Assembly: GCA_035496935.1 (NCBI GenBank)
Contig: DATJED010000028.1
Span: forward strand, 310,001-374,000
Length of the DNA stretch: 64,000 nucleotides
Source: Pseudopedobacter sp035496935
Lineage (GTDB): Bacteria > Bacteroidota > Bacteroidia > Sphingobacteriales > Sphingobacteriaceae
Direction: 5' to 3'
Shown here in pieces: positions 1 to 9,277 of the stretch. Positions within the stretch are counted from its first letter, which is position 1. The number at the start of each line of letters is the position of its first letter. A program made the position numbers and the translations under genes. The notes under the pieces were generated by a model that was given only the letters and a program-made list of their open reading frames with translations, was not told the DNA's origin and searched no databases.

Positions 1-1301
1 ATTTCTTCTGTTCCTTTGACACACGCATTATCCAGAGAAACATTGCGGTCACGAAACTGTGTAATATTATCAATAACAATAATGGAATTGTCTATCATTA
101 AGCCAACACCTAATACCAGCCCGGATAAAGAAATGATATTAATACTAATGTGCAGTAATTTAAAGAACAGCAAACTAATGAGTAAAGAAACAGGAATGGT
201 TATTCCGATCAGTAGGGGAGAGCGAATATTCCTTAGGAAAAAGAACATGAGCAGGAATGCCAATAAGCCACCGGTATATAAGTCCTGCTTTAAATTACTG
301 ATTGAAAATTCCAGCAATTCTGTCTGATCGCGGGTCTGTTCGAACTGAACCTGAGGATAATCTTTTCTAAAATTCTCTATTAAAGAAGATATTTCTCTCC
401 GTAAATCGTCCATTCGGGCCTCGGGTTGCTTTATGATGGCCAGATTTACTGCTTTTTGACCATTGGCGATATAAACGCCCTCAGTGTCTTCCTCCTCTAC
501 CTTAACTTGTGCCACATCTTTTAACTTGAACACTCGGCCTTTGTGCTCAAAGCTGATTTCTTTGATATCTTCTGCCGAAAGCGGAGTAGGGTCAGAAAAA
601 CGGATATGATATTCCAACTCCCCATCACGGGCTTTTACATTTCCTGTATTAAGGTTATGCGAAAGAATGATATTTCTAAAATCGTTATCAGAAAGCTGGA
701 GCGCGGTAAGTGCAGCCTCATCAGGAACAATCACCAACTGAGCTTTTTCTGTACCAGTTATATCGGCCAGAGCTACTTGGGGCAATTGTTCTAAACGGCG
801 CTTTATAACTTGTCTGGCAAGATTGCTGAGCGCAATAAAGCTTTTATCTCCATGCGTTTCCCGTTTGTCTTTATAACTAAGATTAAGATAAAAAACAGGT
901 AAATCCGAGACACTTGATTTCACTGCCTGAGGCCTGTACATATCTCTCGGTAGATTATTCATAGCCATATCTATTTTCTCATTCACTTCTAAGAAGGCAT
1001 AGTCTATAGTTGTTCCATATTTAAACCTTAGATAGATGGTTGCATTTCCGTCACTAGTAACCGAATGAAAATTCTGTAGATCAGGAACCTGCAGGAGGCT
1101 ATTTTTTAAAGGTTTTACTACGGTGTTCTCCAGCTCTTTTATACCTACATTCGGTCGGCTGACACGTACAGTGATTTCAGGGATATCAACATCTGGGAGT
1201 GGGGAGACAGCTACCTTTTCGGCAGCTATCAGACCCAATAAAACGAGGGCTAAAAAAATCATGAGTACCGCTACCGGTTTATGAATGAGAAATTTGACCA
1301 T
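1..1301 (-). CDS. RND efflux permease (second of tandem pair), C-terminus outside window
   Basis: This inner-membrane proton-driven efflux permease of the AcrB/MdtB/C type is only visible as about 433 N-terminal residues. The start ATG is at 1299-1301, five bases after the stop of the preceding permease. The N-terminus reads MVKFLIHKPVAVLMIFLALV, the usual first membrane helix. It is followed by PLPDVDIPEITVRVSRPNVG, the family's porter-domain entry. A later helix contains GLMIDNSIIVIDNI, equivalent to the TM4 proton-relay segment; the second acidic residue of the usual DD pair is Asn here, as in the neighbouring permease. It probably forms one operon with the upstream permease and fusion protein, and the two permeases may act as a heteromer as MdtB/MdtC do. 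Substrate unknown. Confidence 0.9.
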   Translation of the reverse strand, partial: MVKFLIHKPVAVLMIFLALVLLGLIAAEKVAVSPLPDVDIPEITVRVSRPNVGIKELENTVVKPLKNSLLQVPDLQNFHSVTSDGNATIYLRFKYGTTIDYAFLEVNEKIDMAMNNLPRDMYRPQAVKSSVSDLPVFYLNLSYKDKRETHGDKSFIALSNLARQVIKRRLEQLPQVALADITGTEKAQLVIVPDEAALTALQLSDNDFRNIILSHNLNTGNVKARDGELEYHIRFSDPTPLSAEDIKEISFEHKGRVFKLKDVAQVKVEEEDTEGVYIANGQKAVNLAIIKQPEARMDDLRREISSLIENFRKDYPQVQFEQTRDQTELLEFSISNLKQDLYTGGLLAFLLMFFFLRNIRSPLLIGITIPVSLLISLLFFKLLHISINIISLSGLVLGVGLMIDNSIIVIDNITQFRDRNVSLDNACVKGTEE

Positions 1302-1306
1302 AATTT

Positions 1307-4300
1307 CTAGTTTCGGTTGATTTTTAAAATTGGGAACTTAAGAGAACGGTTACGCTTGCCTGAAGACGCGACCGTGGCACTACCCTTTATTAGAAACAGC
1401 GGTAGGTAAAATAAAAGGGCTATCATAGAAAAAAGCAATCCGCCTATTGTGCTCATTGCTAGTGTGTACCAAAAGGTGTCTTTATCGGGCATAACTATAA
1501 AAGGAATTAAACCCAAAATCATGGAAGCGGTACTTAAAATAACAGGAATAATTTTAGAGTTATAAGCCTTAAGATATAGACTGATGTCTGATACTTCCTG
1601 TTTTTGGATTTTCTGATTGTTATAGTCATTAAGAATGTATAAAGCCGCATTTACAACTACTCCACAAAGGATAATCAGTGATGCATACCCGCCTTCTTCA
1701 AAAGAATATTTAAAGAAATAAACCATTAAAAAAACACCTATAAATGAAATAGGAATCATGGTTACAACAGCCAGCGCCTGTTTCAAAGAGTTAAGCAGTA
1801 TAGAACAAATAAGCAGTACAATACCCATCGTAAGCAATATTGCCCAAGTAAGTTTAGCACCTTGCCCCCACCAAAAGCCCGAATTGGATTTTTCTACACT
1901 ATAGCCTAGGGGCAAGGTGCGTTTTAATGTATCAATTAAATTTTCCATATAATGGTTTCCTAAGGTATAATCGCCTATGAAATTGTAATTTACCACCAAT
2001 TGGTATTGCTGATTGTTCCGCACTATTGTTTCTCCCGTTCTTTCCTTATCTATCTGTGCAAAGCTTTGTAATCTTACATAGTTGCTTGAATCTGTACGTA
2101 AAGGTTCGTTCATAACCTGCCATATTCCCGAAGTAGGTTTATCCGGCATTATCATTATAGGCAGATCCTTATTTTGGTAAAATACATGACCGGCATAACT
2201 TTGCTCTGCCGAAAAATAACGCAACCCTTCTTGTATGGTCTGTGGCGACATTCCTTCTAGCAAGGCTTGTTGAGGACGAGTGATATGGAATACCCATTCG
2301 TTATGAATGGTTGAACCGTCCCAATCTCTCTCACTGGCTATAAATGCTTTTTCGACCCTTGGATTTTCCTTAAGTTTAGATCGTAGCTTTGCCGCCGTTC
2401 GCATTAAGTCATCATAATTAAAACCATGCAACGTAAGCCCGTAATTTGTGTTTTGGGTATAAACTGTGTTATTAAAGCCCTGCCCAACACCCGTGACCTG
2501 AAAATCTGCCAGGCCAGTATTTACTGCTTTGTTTTCCAGGTTATTTTTAAGGATGTACGGATAAGCGCTTTTTTCATATTCGGGTTTAAAAGTTATAGAG
2601 ATATTGGCGTTTTGGCCGTTATCAACTCTGCTGGTAAATAAATCAATCTGTTTAAAAGCCGATAGGTAATTTTCAAAATCTACAACAACATGGTTCATTT
2701 GTGTTGGCGTGGCACCATCTGGCATGCTAATAGCTACATTAATCATGGTCCGTTCGTTACCATTAAAGCTTCCGTTAAACTGCTCCGAGTTAGCTAAAAA
2801 CAATCGGAGCGTTCCGCCCAAAGTCATATCTATAACAGAACGAATATTTTCATTATAGAATTCGCTGCCCAATGTTTGGTTGTAAAGCTGATTCCAAGAA
2901 CCTTTACCTTCTGTATTTATAGGCAACAGAAATACAGGTAAACCAAAAAGAAGTATAATAGCCAAAACCAACCAAAAACGGTGTCGTCTGTTAAATCCAA
3001 TAATTTTTAAATATGTCCTGTTCCATTTTAGGATATTTCTTTTCTTCCGGATCACTGTGCTGCCTTTTTGTTCAGGAAGAGGCAACTTTTCCATGAGTGC
3101 CGGAATAAGAAAAAGTGCAATCACCAGCGAAAGTCCAAGATTGATAATCATTACCCATGCAAAATCCAACAGATTAACCTGTTTGTCTTTATCCAAAAAA
3201 AAGATAATGCTCACAGCTCCAATTGTCGTAAGCGTAGCTCCCGCTACTGCTAAAATCACCTTTAAGTTGCGCTGATGTCTTATATGATCAATTACCACAA
3301 TACTGTTATCTATCATCATACCTGCAGATACAGTAATTGCAGCTAAGGAGTATATATGGATCTCTAAACCTAATATGGCATATAAAATAAATGCTAATAA
3401 AAGATTTGCCGACAGAGAGATAACAATTAGCAATAGATAACGTTTTTGGCGAGTGGCTAACCATACAAACAGCAGTAATAATAAAAAGGTTGCTACTGTA
3501 CGTCCGCTTATTTTGCTTAATTCTTCTTTAAGGTAGTGGCTACTATCGTATGATAGCAGCATGGAATAGCTGGCCGGTAATGTGCTTTTTACTGAGTGAA
3601 CATAGGCTTTAATCTGTTTGGCCAGTAATAACTGGTTTACTGTCCGGTCTGCTTCTATTTCCAGATTAATGGTGTTTAAACCATTGATGCGATAATAGGA
3701 CTGAGGTTGTTGCTGGGTATAAGCCACATCAGCCAAATCTGTTAAGTACAGGAGGGTTCCCTCTACTTTTTTAATTGGTATTTTACTCCAGTCCAAGCTG
3801 TCTGGTCTGCTGTTATTAAGGCTTACGTAAGTATATTGTTTAGCGTTTGTAGTTTCTGTCTGAAATTTTCCGGCTTCCTCTACTCCGAAATAGCGATTGA
3901 CGGCTTCGGCGATATCATTTTCTGCGATATGGTAACGCTCCATTTTTGCTGGGTCGTATTTAATTTGCCATTGGCGCTGGCTTGCACCGTAAATTTGTAC
4001 ATGGTGTACGCCACTGATGCGGCTTAAGCCCGGCAATAAATGTTCCTGGGCATATTTTTCTATGTCGGCCGGGTCTGCATCTGCATTAAGGGTGTAACTT
4101 AACAAGGTTGTATTGGCTCCCCGGGGTTGGTTCGCACGTACCTGCGGGTATGAGATGCCATAAGGGAGTTTTTCGTAGAGTTCCCGAAGCAACATGGCTG
4201 CTTCATAACGTACTTGTCGTACAGACGAATGCTCGTCAATATCCAGCTGAACCTCGCCATAACCGTCATAAGAATTCGATCGGATGTTCTTTACTCCCTT

Positions 4301-4552
4301 TAGCGTATTTAGTATTTCTTCTATGGCGTTAACTGCATGATGCTCCACACTTTCTGCCGAGGCACCTGGCCAATAAAAAGAAATATTGAGCGAATTTAAT
4401 TCTGTACTGGGTTGTAGCTTAAACCTAAGGGAGGGAATTACGGCAATTCCCACTATCATCAATGCTACAAAAAGGGTGATAATGCTGAAAGCAGAACTGG
4501 TAAGTTTGTTCTGTAAATAACCTTTATTCTGATGCTGTCTCATGCTTAACAA
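1307..4552 (-). CDS. RND efflux permease (first of tandem pair)
   Basis: This is a full-length RND-superfamily inner-membrane exporter of 1081 residues, the normal size. It has the first helix near residues 18-40, two large periplasmic loops and two blocks of membrane helices (about 345-500 and 860-1050). The TM4 segment reads AGMMIDNSIVVIDHIR, with one acidic relay residue kept and the second replaced by Asn. Its start overlaps the end of the membrane fusion lipoprotein gene by 29 bp, so the two are almost certainly co-translated. The second permease follows after 5 bp. No TolC-type outer-membrane factor gene is present in the window, so it must be supplied from elsewhere or lie beyond position 1. 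Substrate cannot be read from sequence. Confidence 0.93.
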   Translation of the reverse strand: MLSMRQHQNKGYLQNKLTSSAFSIITLFVALMIVGIAVIPSLRFKLQPSTELNSLNISFYWPGASAESVEHHAVNAIEEILNTLKGVKNIRSNSYDGYGEVQLDIDEHSSVRQVRYEAAMLLRELYEKLPYGISYPQVRANQPRGANTTLLSYTLNADADPADIEKYAQEHLLPGLSRISGVHHVQIYGASQRQWQIKYDPAKMERYHIAENDIAEAVNRYFGVEEAGKFQTETTNAKQYTYVSLNNSRPDSLDWSKIPIKKVEGTLLYLTDLADVAYTQQQPQSYYRINGLNTINLEIEADRTVNQLLLAKQIKAYVHSVKSTLPASYSMLLSYDSSHYLKEELSKISGRTVATFLLLLLFVWLATRQKRYLLLIVISLSANLLLAFILYAILGLEIHIYSLAAITVSAGMMIDNSIVVIDHIRHQRNLKVILAVAGATLTTIGAVSIIFFLDKDKQVNLLDFAWVMIINLGLSLVIALFLIPALMEKLPLPEQKGSTVIRKKRNILKWNRTYLKIIGFNRRHRFWLVLAIILLFGLPVFLLPINTEGKGSWNQLYNQTLGSEFYNENIRSVIDMTLGGTLRLFLANSEQFNGSFNGNERTMINVAISMPDGATPTQMNHVVVDFENYLSAFKQIDLFTSRVDNGQNANISITFKPEYEKSAYPYILKNNLENKAVNTGLADFQVTGVGQGFNNTVYTQNTNYGLTLHGFNYDDLMRTAAKLRSKLKENPRVEKAFIASERDWDGSTIHNEWVFHITRPQQALLEGMSPQTIQEGLRYFSAEQSYAGHVFYQNKDLPIMIMPDKPTSGIWQVMNEPLRTDSSNYVRLQSFAQIDKERTGETIVRNNQQYQLVVNYNFIGDYTLGNHYMENLIDTLKRTLPLGYSVEKSNSGFWWGQGAKLTWAILLTMGIVLLICSILLNSLKQALAVVTMIPISFIGVFLMVYFFKYSFEEGGYASLIILCGVVVNAALYILNDYNNQKIQKQEVSDISLYLKAYNSKIIPVILSTASMILGLIPFIVMPDKDTFWYTLAMSTIGGLLFSMIALLFYLPLFLIKGSATVASSGKRNRSLKFPILKINRN

Positions 4553-5606
4553 GCGTCACATCGGCATCATGTGCCAGGTTAAAATTGTTACTGGTTATTA
4601 CCATTTGGCCAGTCTTTAAGCCTGATGTGATGCAAACTTCCCGGCTGTTTTCCAGACCAGTTTCTACATAGTTCCACTTGGCTTTCCCGTTTTCGTAAAC
4701 AAAAACCACCTGCCTATCTTGCCTTTGGACTACTGCCGTTTTAGGAATATATAACTGATTGGGGACGGCATTTCTGATAGTGACTTTTACATTCATTCCA
4801 TCTAACAGTTTACCGTTAGCATTACCCACTTCTGCTGTAATCTTTACCATGCCATTGGCATCAATCAAGGGGTTAATTGTGGTAACTTTTCCTGAAACTT
4901 TATATCCTTCTCCAAAGGGGCTTATTGTTACCGGGCTTCCCAAGTGGAGCTGGTGGTATTCGCTTTCAAGCACATTAAAGGAAACCAACATCTGGTGATC
5001 ATCCAGTAGGATGCAGAACTGCCGGAAACTATCACTATGGTTGAATGCCCTTGCTTCCAGACTGGCAACTTCGCCCGAAAAAGGAGCTGTAATATGGGTC
5101 TGCTCTAGTGCTTTCTGTGCGTCCTGATAATCGTAAATAGCTGTATTATAACTACTCTTGATTTTTGCCATCTGCATGATTGGGGCAGGTACTTTTGCAG
5201 AATCTTTTAAGCGGTAACCATAATCAATCAGGCGGTCATCCAGTTCTACCCGGGCTTTTAATAGGGCCTCCCGTGTTCTTTTTAGCTGTTTGCTGGCCTG
5301 GGTGTTGTCCATTAAAGCCAGTACCTGCCCGGCCTTTACAAAGTCTCCGTTTTTTATATTTACCTGTTTTATTTCGCCTGCCTGCGGAAAAGTGATAGTT
5401 GCCTGCTTAATAGCCTGTGTTTTGCCGTTGCTGATAATTTCGCGGTAAAATATCCCTTTTTTTGTCGTAACAGTAGTAACTTGGTTGTTTTCTTCTTTAA
5501 TGGCAGTTTTTATAGCGGATGTTTCTTGGTCTTGTTCAGCTGTTGTTTGGGAACAGCTGGTGGACAACAGGTATAGTAGATAGATTAACAGATAAAATGG
5601 CTTCAT
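4524..5606 (-). CDS. RND membrane fusion protein (HlyD/AcrA type), lipoprotein
   Basis: This is the periplasmic adaptor that couples RND permeases to an outer-membrane channel. It is 360 residues, the usual size. The N-terminus is a lipoprotein signal ending LLSTSC, so Cys18 is probably lipidated. A lipoyl/barrel-sandwich half motif sits near residues 70-95 (GEIKQVNIKNGDFVKAGQVL). A short helical hairpin follows at about 100-165, then the second lipoyl half (HITAPFSGEV) and a beta-barrel region. It is the first gene of the fusion protein-permease-permease set and lies 68 bp after the TlpA-like gene on the same strand, so it may be co-transcribed with the NVEALA operon upstream. I saw no terminator in that 68-bp gap. 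Confidence 0.92.
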   Translation of the reverse strand: MKPFYLLIYLLYLLSTSCSQTTAEQDQETSAIKTAIKEENNQVTTVTTKKGIFYREIISNGKTQAIKQATITFPQAGEIKQVNIKNGDFVKAGQVLALMDNTQASKQLKRTREALLKARVELDDRLIDYGYRLKDSAKVPAPIMQMAKIKSSYNTAIYDYQDAQKALEQTHITAPFSGEVASLEARAFNHSDSFRQFCILLDDHQMLVSFNVLESEYHQLHLGSPVTISPFGEGYKVSGKVTTINPLIDANGMVKITAEVGNANGKLLDGMNVKVTIRNAVPNQLYIPKTAVVQRQDRQVVFVYENGKAKWNYVETGLENSREVCITSGLKTGQMVITSNNFNLAHDADVTLVKHETASE

Positions 5607-5674
5607 GTTAGGGTTTAAACAATGATACGGTTAATGAACTGTATATAATTGATTGCCCGAAAAGTATACTCCTC

Positions 5675-7204
5675 TCATTTCCTTAATAATTTCTTAAGAT
5701 CTTCAAGATTAGCTGATGACATATGCTGTATGTTATCTTTGACGACTTGTCCAGATTGGTTTATGCTCACATAACTCGGAAATGCGCTTTTCCCAAAAAG
5801 AGCCATTAGAGCCCCTGTTAAATATTGATCAACAAATAAATGAGTTCCAGGTTGCTTCAGTTCGATGATTTTATTCCTCCATCTATCTATACTGGAGGTA
5901 TTATCTGTACATATATAAATAAATTCAATCGGCAAATTTTTAGCCTCTTGTTGAAGTGTTTTACTATAAGGCATTTCTTTAATACATGGTTCACACCAAG
6001 TTGCCCAAAAATCAAGAACTATAGCTTTGCTATTAAATGAACTTTTTAATGTTGCCAGCAAATCTTCTGGCTTAATTCCTTCCTCTAATACGTAAAGTTT
6101 AGCTCCGAAGGGCAATTCTGTTAAGGGATTACCCAGCTTTATATCGACAGGTAATTCTTTGGCTTCCTCCAATACTTTATTTACATATAATATTTTTTCA
6201 TGTGATAAATTAAATTGTTTTTTTAGAAGTACCTTAACCCAAGGAGTTTTAATACTGGTGTTAACTACCTCAAGAAACTTCTGGTTTTCTAGAATATCAT
6301 TACTGTGAATTTGCATTTTCAATATATCAGAATAAGTTTGTCCAAAAACTGAATCCATCTGGGCTATTTCATAATGCAATGCATCCCCTTTAAAGTTAGA
6401 TTTGAGTTGCGAGTATTTAAAAAACTTGTATAATGTTTTGTAAAATATCATACTAGAATTTGATATCAGGTATGTCCGATGTTTTTTTATTGTATCCCAA
6501 AAGGAAGGGACGACACCTTTTATTAAACATCCCATAAGAACCTTTTCATAATATTCGGACAATCGTTCGTTTTCAAGAACTGAAGCATAAGGTGAAGGAT
6601 TTAATGCGACAAATTCTTCGTCCAAGCGTTTTTTAATATAGAACAAGGAGTCGGTGTGTTCTAAAAAATTGTCATTATTAAAGCTTAATTTGTCTATCTC
6701 ACGAGAAATATCAAGTTGCGTTTCTCTTTTGTAAAGCATTGACTTATTCATAAATGTGTTGAAATCGCCGTCTGCTCCCCCATATCTTACTCCATTATTG
6801 TAAAAATCAACGTTACTCCTTTTTAACTCAAATAAGTCCAATTCAATAATTAAATCTTTGTTAGCATAAATTGCAGTATAAAAATAATCACCAATTTGTA
6901 ACCAGATTTGCTGGTAGGGTAAAGGATAGTCGATTTTTAATATAAAAATACCATCTGAATCTACTTTTGATATTCTTGTAGACTGTATCTCTTTGAACGG
7001 AGTAACAAGAGAGTATGATATTTTTAAATTGGAAAGCTCAGTTTTAGAAGCATTTAGTATCTTTCCTGTAACTTTTGGGGGAGCACTTCTAAGAAATGAA
7101 TTGTAAGAACTATCTGTTATTGAAACAAAGCCATTTATAACTTGAGCCTTTGCGGAAAAAAACAATAATAGAAAATTAACTAATAAAAAGCTTATCTTAA
7201 TCAT
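5675..7204 (-). CDS. TlpA-like thioredoxin-domain protein, exported
   Basis: This is a predicted periplasmic thiol-disulfide oxidoreductase. The preferred start (ATG at 7204) gives a clean signal peptide, MIKISFLLVNFLLLFFSAKA; an in-frame ATG at 7243 would add 13 hydrophilic residues in front of it. The N-terminal part contains a beta-sandwich-like segment (about 35-130) resembling the DUF4369-type region common in Bacteroidota TlpA proteins. The middle is helical. The C-terminal roughly 150 residues form the thioredoxin fold, with the redox motif FWATWCEPC (Cys404 and Cys407). It sits downstream of a small secreted protein with four mature cysteines and a DUF1573 protein with a Cys-x-Cys. 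That context suggests disulfide handling for this set of proteins (inference). Confidence 0.88.
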   Translation of the reverse strand: MIKISFLLVNFLLLFFSAKAQVINGFVSITDSSYNSFLRSAPPKVTGKILNASKTELSNLKISYSLVTPFKEIQSTRISKVDSDGIFILKIDYPLPYQQIWLQIGDYFYTAIYANKDLIIELDLFELKRSNVDFYNNGVRYGGADGDFNTFMNKSMLYKRETQLDISREIDKLSFNNDNFLEHTDSLFYIKKRLDEEFVALNPSPYASVLENERLSEYYEKVLMGCLIKGVVPSFWDTIKKHRTYLISNSSMIFYKTLYKFFKYSQLKSNFKGDALHYEIAQMDSVFGQTYSDILKMQIHSNDILENQKFLEVVNTSIKTPWVKVLLKKQFNLSHEKILYVNKVLEEAKELPVDIKLGNPLTELPFGAKLYVLEEGIKPEDLLATLKSSFNSKAIVLDFWATWCEPCIKEMPYSKTLQQEAKNLPIEFIYICTDNTSSIDRWRNKIIELKQPGTHLFVDQYLTGALMALFGKSAFPSYVSINQSGQVVKDNIQHMSSANLEDLKKLLRK

Positions 7205-7266
7205 AACTAACTTTAATTCAGTGTGTAATTTAGGCTTTACCAAAACGATTAATTATTAAAACTGCA

Positions 7267-7695
7267 CTAATTAATTGGGATATCGCCAACAACCGCTCTA
7301 AAAGCTAACGTTTGGGGTACGTCGCTTCCGTTTGAATAAACAGTTAATTTCTGCATGATCGCACCCTTCATTCTAGGTACAAAGAGCACATAAATGCTTG
7401 AAGAATCGCCTGGCAAAAGTCGATTTTTGTCCCACACGGGTTTTGTACATTGGCAATCGCTTATGATTTCTGATATTAGTAAAGGTAACTTTCCAACATT
7501 ATAAACTTTGAAGATTACTTTTGCAGTGTCCGTTTTGATTGTTCCAAGAGTTAAAAGCTTAGATGAAAAAGCTATTTTAGCCTCATTTCCGGAACTTATT
7601 GAAGGCTGTTTTATTCTATTCTTGCAAGAACTAGTTATAATAATTAATAATAAACAGAGATTTGTCGAAAGACATTTAAAGTTTCCCAATATCAT
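7267..7695 (-). CDS. DUF1573 lipoprotein
   Basis: This 142-residue lipoprotein has a signal ending TSSC. The rest is one immunoglobulin-like domain of the DUF1573 type. The diagnostic stretch is FKVYNVGKLPLLISEIISDC followed by QCTKPVW, matching the family's characteristic Cys-x-Cys before an aromatic, then a proline/glycine turn (LLPGDSSSIYVLF). Molecular function is not established for the family. The gene begins one base after the stop of the beta-propeller gene and is followed by the TlpA-like gene. Trios of 6-bladed propeller, DUF1573 and TlpA are a recurring Bacteroidota arrangement, from memory rather than a search. Confidence 0.85.
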   Translation of the reverse strand: MILGNFKCLSTNLCLLLIIITSSCKNRIKQPSISSGNEAKIAFSSKLLTLGTIKTDTAKVIFKVYNVGKLPLLISEIISDCQCTKPVWDKNRLLPGDSSSIYVLFVPRMKGAIMQKLTVYSNGSDVPQTLAFRAVVGDIPIN

Positions 7696-7696
7696 T

Positions 7697-8860
7697 TTAT
7701 TTCAGGGTATAAGTTATTAGTATCGGATTATCAGAAATGTTGACTACATCATATAACTGCTTTAGAACGGGATATGATTGGTACATTTCAACAATAAACT
7801 TTTTGTCTTTTTGAACAATTAAAGTATTAGGTTGAATATAAGAAATTAGCTGGTTTGAATCTTTCATTCCGACTAGATTAACCATTGGGAACTCGATTTC
7901 TATATTTTGAGTTTTTTCTCCAAGATGGAGTTTCCCGATAAACATAGTTTTCAAAGTATCCTGATCTCTATATTTGAAAATTATGCCGCTGCGATACTCG
8001 AGAAAATCTTTTCCTAAATACGAGTATTTGGTTTTCCAGATATCCTTATTAGAAAACTGTATTTCTTTTGGTATTCTTGTATTCCCAAAATCAAATACAT
8101 ACTTTGGATATAAGCCTTTTTCTGTTATCTGAAAAACTGTGTCACAAAACGAGGAATTATAAAGCAAACCATATTTATTCTGTACAATAAATCCTGAAAA
8201 TCCGATTGAAAAGTCGTCTCCGTTACTAAATTTAAAAAGTTTTTTATCTATTGTACCTTGCGCATTAGTTCTAATTAAATTATAATTTTCTGAATTACTC
8301 GTGACGTTTTTATTTGTGAAGAAATAGAAATCGTTATTTAAAATTCCAAAATTGCTAGCTCTAAGGTTTGTTTTGATGTCGCTAATGTATTTTCCCTCTA
8401 AGTTATATTCAATTAATTTTTCGGAATCACTGCTAAGTAAATATATAGAGCTACTATCTTTACTAAATTCTACATCATGGATAGAAAGAAATTCACCCGG
8501 TGCTCGACCAATCGCTCCTATATTACTTATGTAGCGACCCTTGTCATTGAAAATAGTTAAGGTATTGAACCTACTATCCCATATATAATAAAGTCCTTTT
8601 TTGTACAAAACTTTATCGATATTGGAGACTAAACAGTTAGAATTGGTTTCTAACTGAATATATTTTATATTAGTTACTACTTTTGAAAATTCAGTTTTAT
8701 CCGAAGCCCGCGGATTGATATGAACAGTATTTCCATTAACTGTTGGTAGAGATTTATCCGAGTCCGCTACATTACAGGACAATAAAGGAGCTATTAGTAT
8801 CAGGGAGAATAGAAAAGTACTAAAAAACTTTGTTGGTGTATCACTTAATTGATATTGCAT
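7697..8860 (-). CDS. 6-bladed beta-propeller lipoprotein (BF3164-like)
   Basis: This 387-residue lipoprotein has a signal ending PLLSC (Cys29). After a short linker it shows propeller-type repeats. Examples are LYYIWDSRFNTLTIFNDKGR, the IGAIGRAPGEFLSIHDVEFS segment and IYLLSSDSEKLIEYNLEGK, each a strand-turn-strand ending in a polar turn. This matches the Bacteroidota 6-bladed beta-propeller/BF3164 group, whose biochemical role is unknown and which commonly neighbours NVEALA-type small proteins. The gene is 55 bp downstream of the NVEALA gene, with a perfect 11-bp-stem hairpin between them, and is followed almost without gap by the DUF1573 gene. A scaffold or binding role at the cell surface is plausible but not shown. 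Confidence 0.82.
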   Translation of the reverse strand: MQYQLSDTPTKFFSTFLFSLILIAPLLSCNVADSDKSLPTVNGNTVHINPRASDKTEFSKVVTNIKYIQLETNSNCLVSNIDKVLYKKGLYYIWDSRFNTLTIFNDKGRYISNIGAIGRAPGEFLSIHDVEFSKDSSSIYLLSSDSEKLIEYNLEGKYISDIKTNLRASNFGILNNDFYFFTNKNVTSNSENYNLIRTNAQGTIDKKLFKFSNGDDFSIGFSGFIVQNKYGLLYNSSFCDTVFQITEKGLYPKYVFDFGNTRIPKEIQFSNKDIWKTKYSYLGKDFLEYRSGIIFKYRDQDTLKTMFIGKLHLGEKTQNIEIEFPMVNLVGMKDSNQLISYIQPNTLIVQKDKKFIVEMYQSYPVLKQLYDVVNISDNPILITYTLK

Positions 8861-8873
8861 AATTAATTGTCAA

Positions 8874-8901
8874 AACAGCATTGCAGAATCGCAATGCTGT
8901 T
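8874..8901 (-). terminator. Perfect hairpin between NVEALA gene and propeller gene
   Basis: AACAGCATTGC (8874-8884) pairs perfectly with GCAATGCTGTT (8891-8901) across a 6-base loop. On the minus strand it lies 15 bases after the NVEALA stop codon. There is no U-run after it, so it looks more like a transcript-processing or 3'-protecting hairpin, or a leaky terminator, than a full stop. It would let the small protein be made in excess over the downstream lipoproteins. Confidence 0.6.
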
Positions 8902-8915
8902 GTAATTAAATAGAA

Positions 8916-9221
8916 TTATACTCCACAATCTCCTACCGGGTTTGGAGTGCATGCTTGTCCACCCTTGATACAGGTGTTCCCCGTTTTCGTAATTACGACT
9001 TTTCCATTTATAACTTCAAAACAACTTTCTCCATAGAGTTTTTTATTCCCAGAATCTCCTTCACCTTGGGCGCTAGCTGATGCCATTAAGGAAGACAATG
9101 ACAACCCGCTAGAGCTTTCATTATTTACAACCGACGTAATGTTAAATACCAACAACGCCACAAGGCACAAGCCTCCAAATACTTTGGCTACTAAAGCCAT
9201 TTTTGTTTTGTTTTGTTTCAT
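8916..9221 (-). CDS. NVEALA-type small exported Cys-rich protein
   Basis: This 101-residue protein has a basic N-terminus (MKQNKTKMALVAK), one hydrophobic helix (about 15-32) and a Ser-rich spacer. It then has LSLSSLMASASAQGEG at 41-55, which occupies the place of the leader signature LxxLxxNVEALAxGE in NVEALA proteins. The predicted mature tail (from about residue 53) is roughly 49 residues with four cysteines (67, 84, 91, 99), enough for two disulfides. The family is a Bacteroidota group of very small exported proteins of unknown function. Downstream genes encode a 6-bladed propeller, DUF1573 and a TlpA-like protein; upstream on the same strand is a signal peptidase I. The NVEALA letters themselves are not conserved, so assignment rests on layout, spacing and neighbours. 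Confidence 0.72.
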   Translation of the reverse strand: MKQNKTKMALVAKVFGGLCLVALLVFNITSVVNNESSSGLSLSSLMASASAQGEGDSGNKKLYGESCFEVINGKVVITKTGNTCIKGGQACTPNPVGDCGV

Positions 9222-9277
9222 TTTCTTTATTGATTTAAAAGTTTAACAATATCTAAACTTACTCAAGTTCAGTGGAT

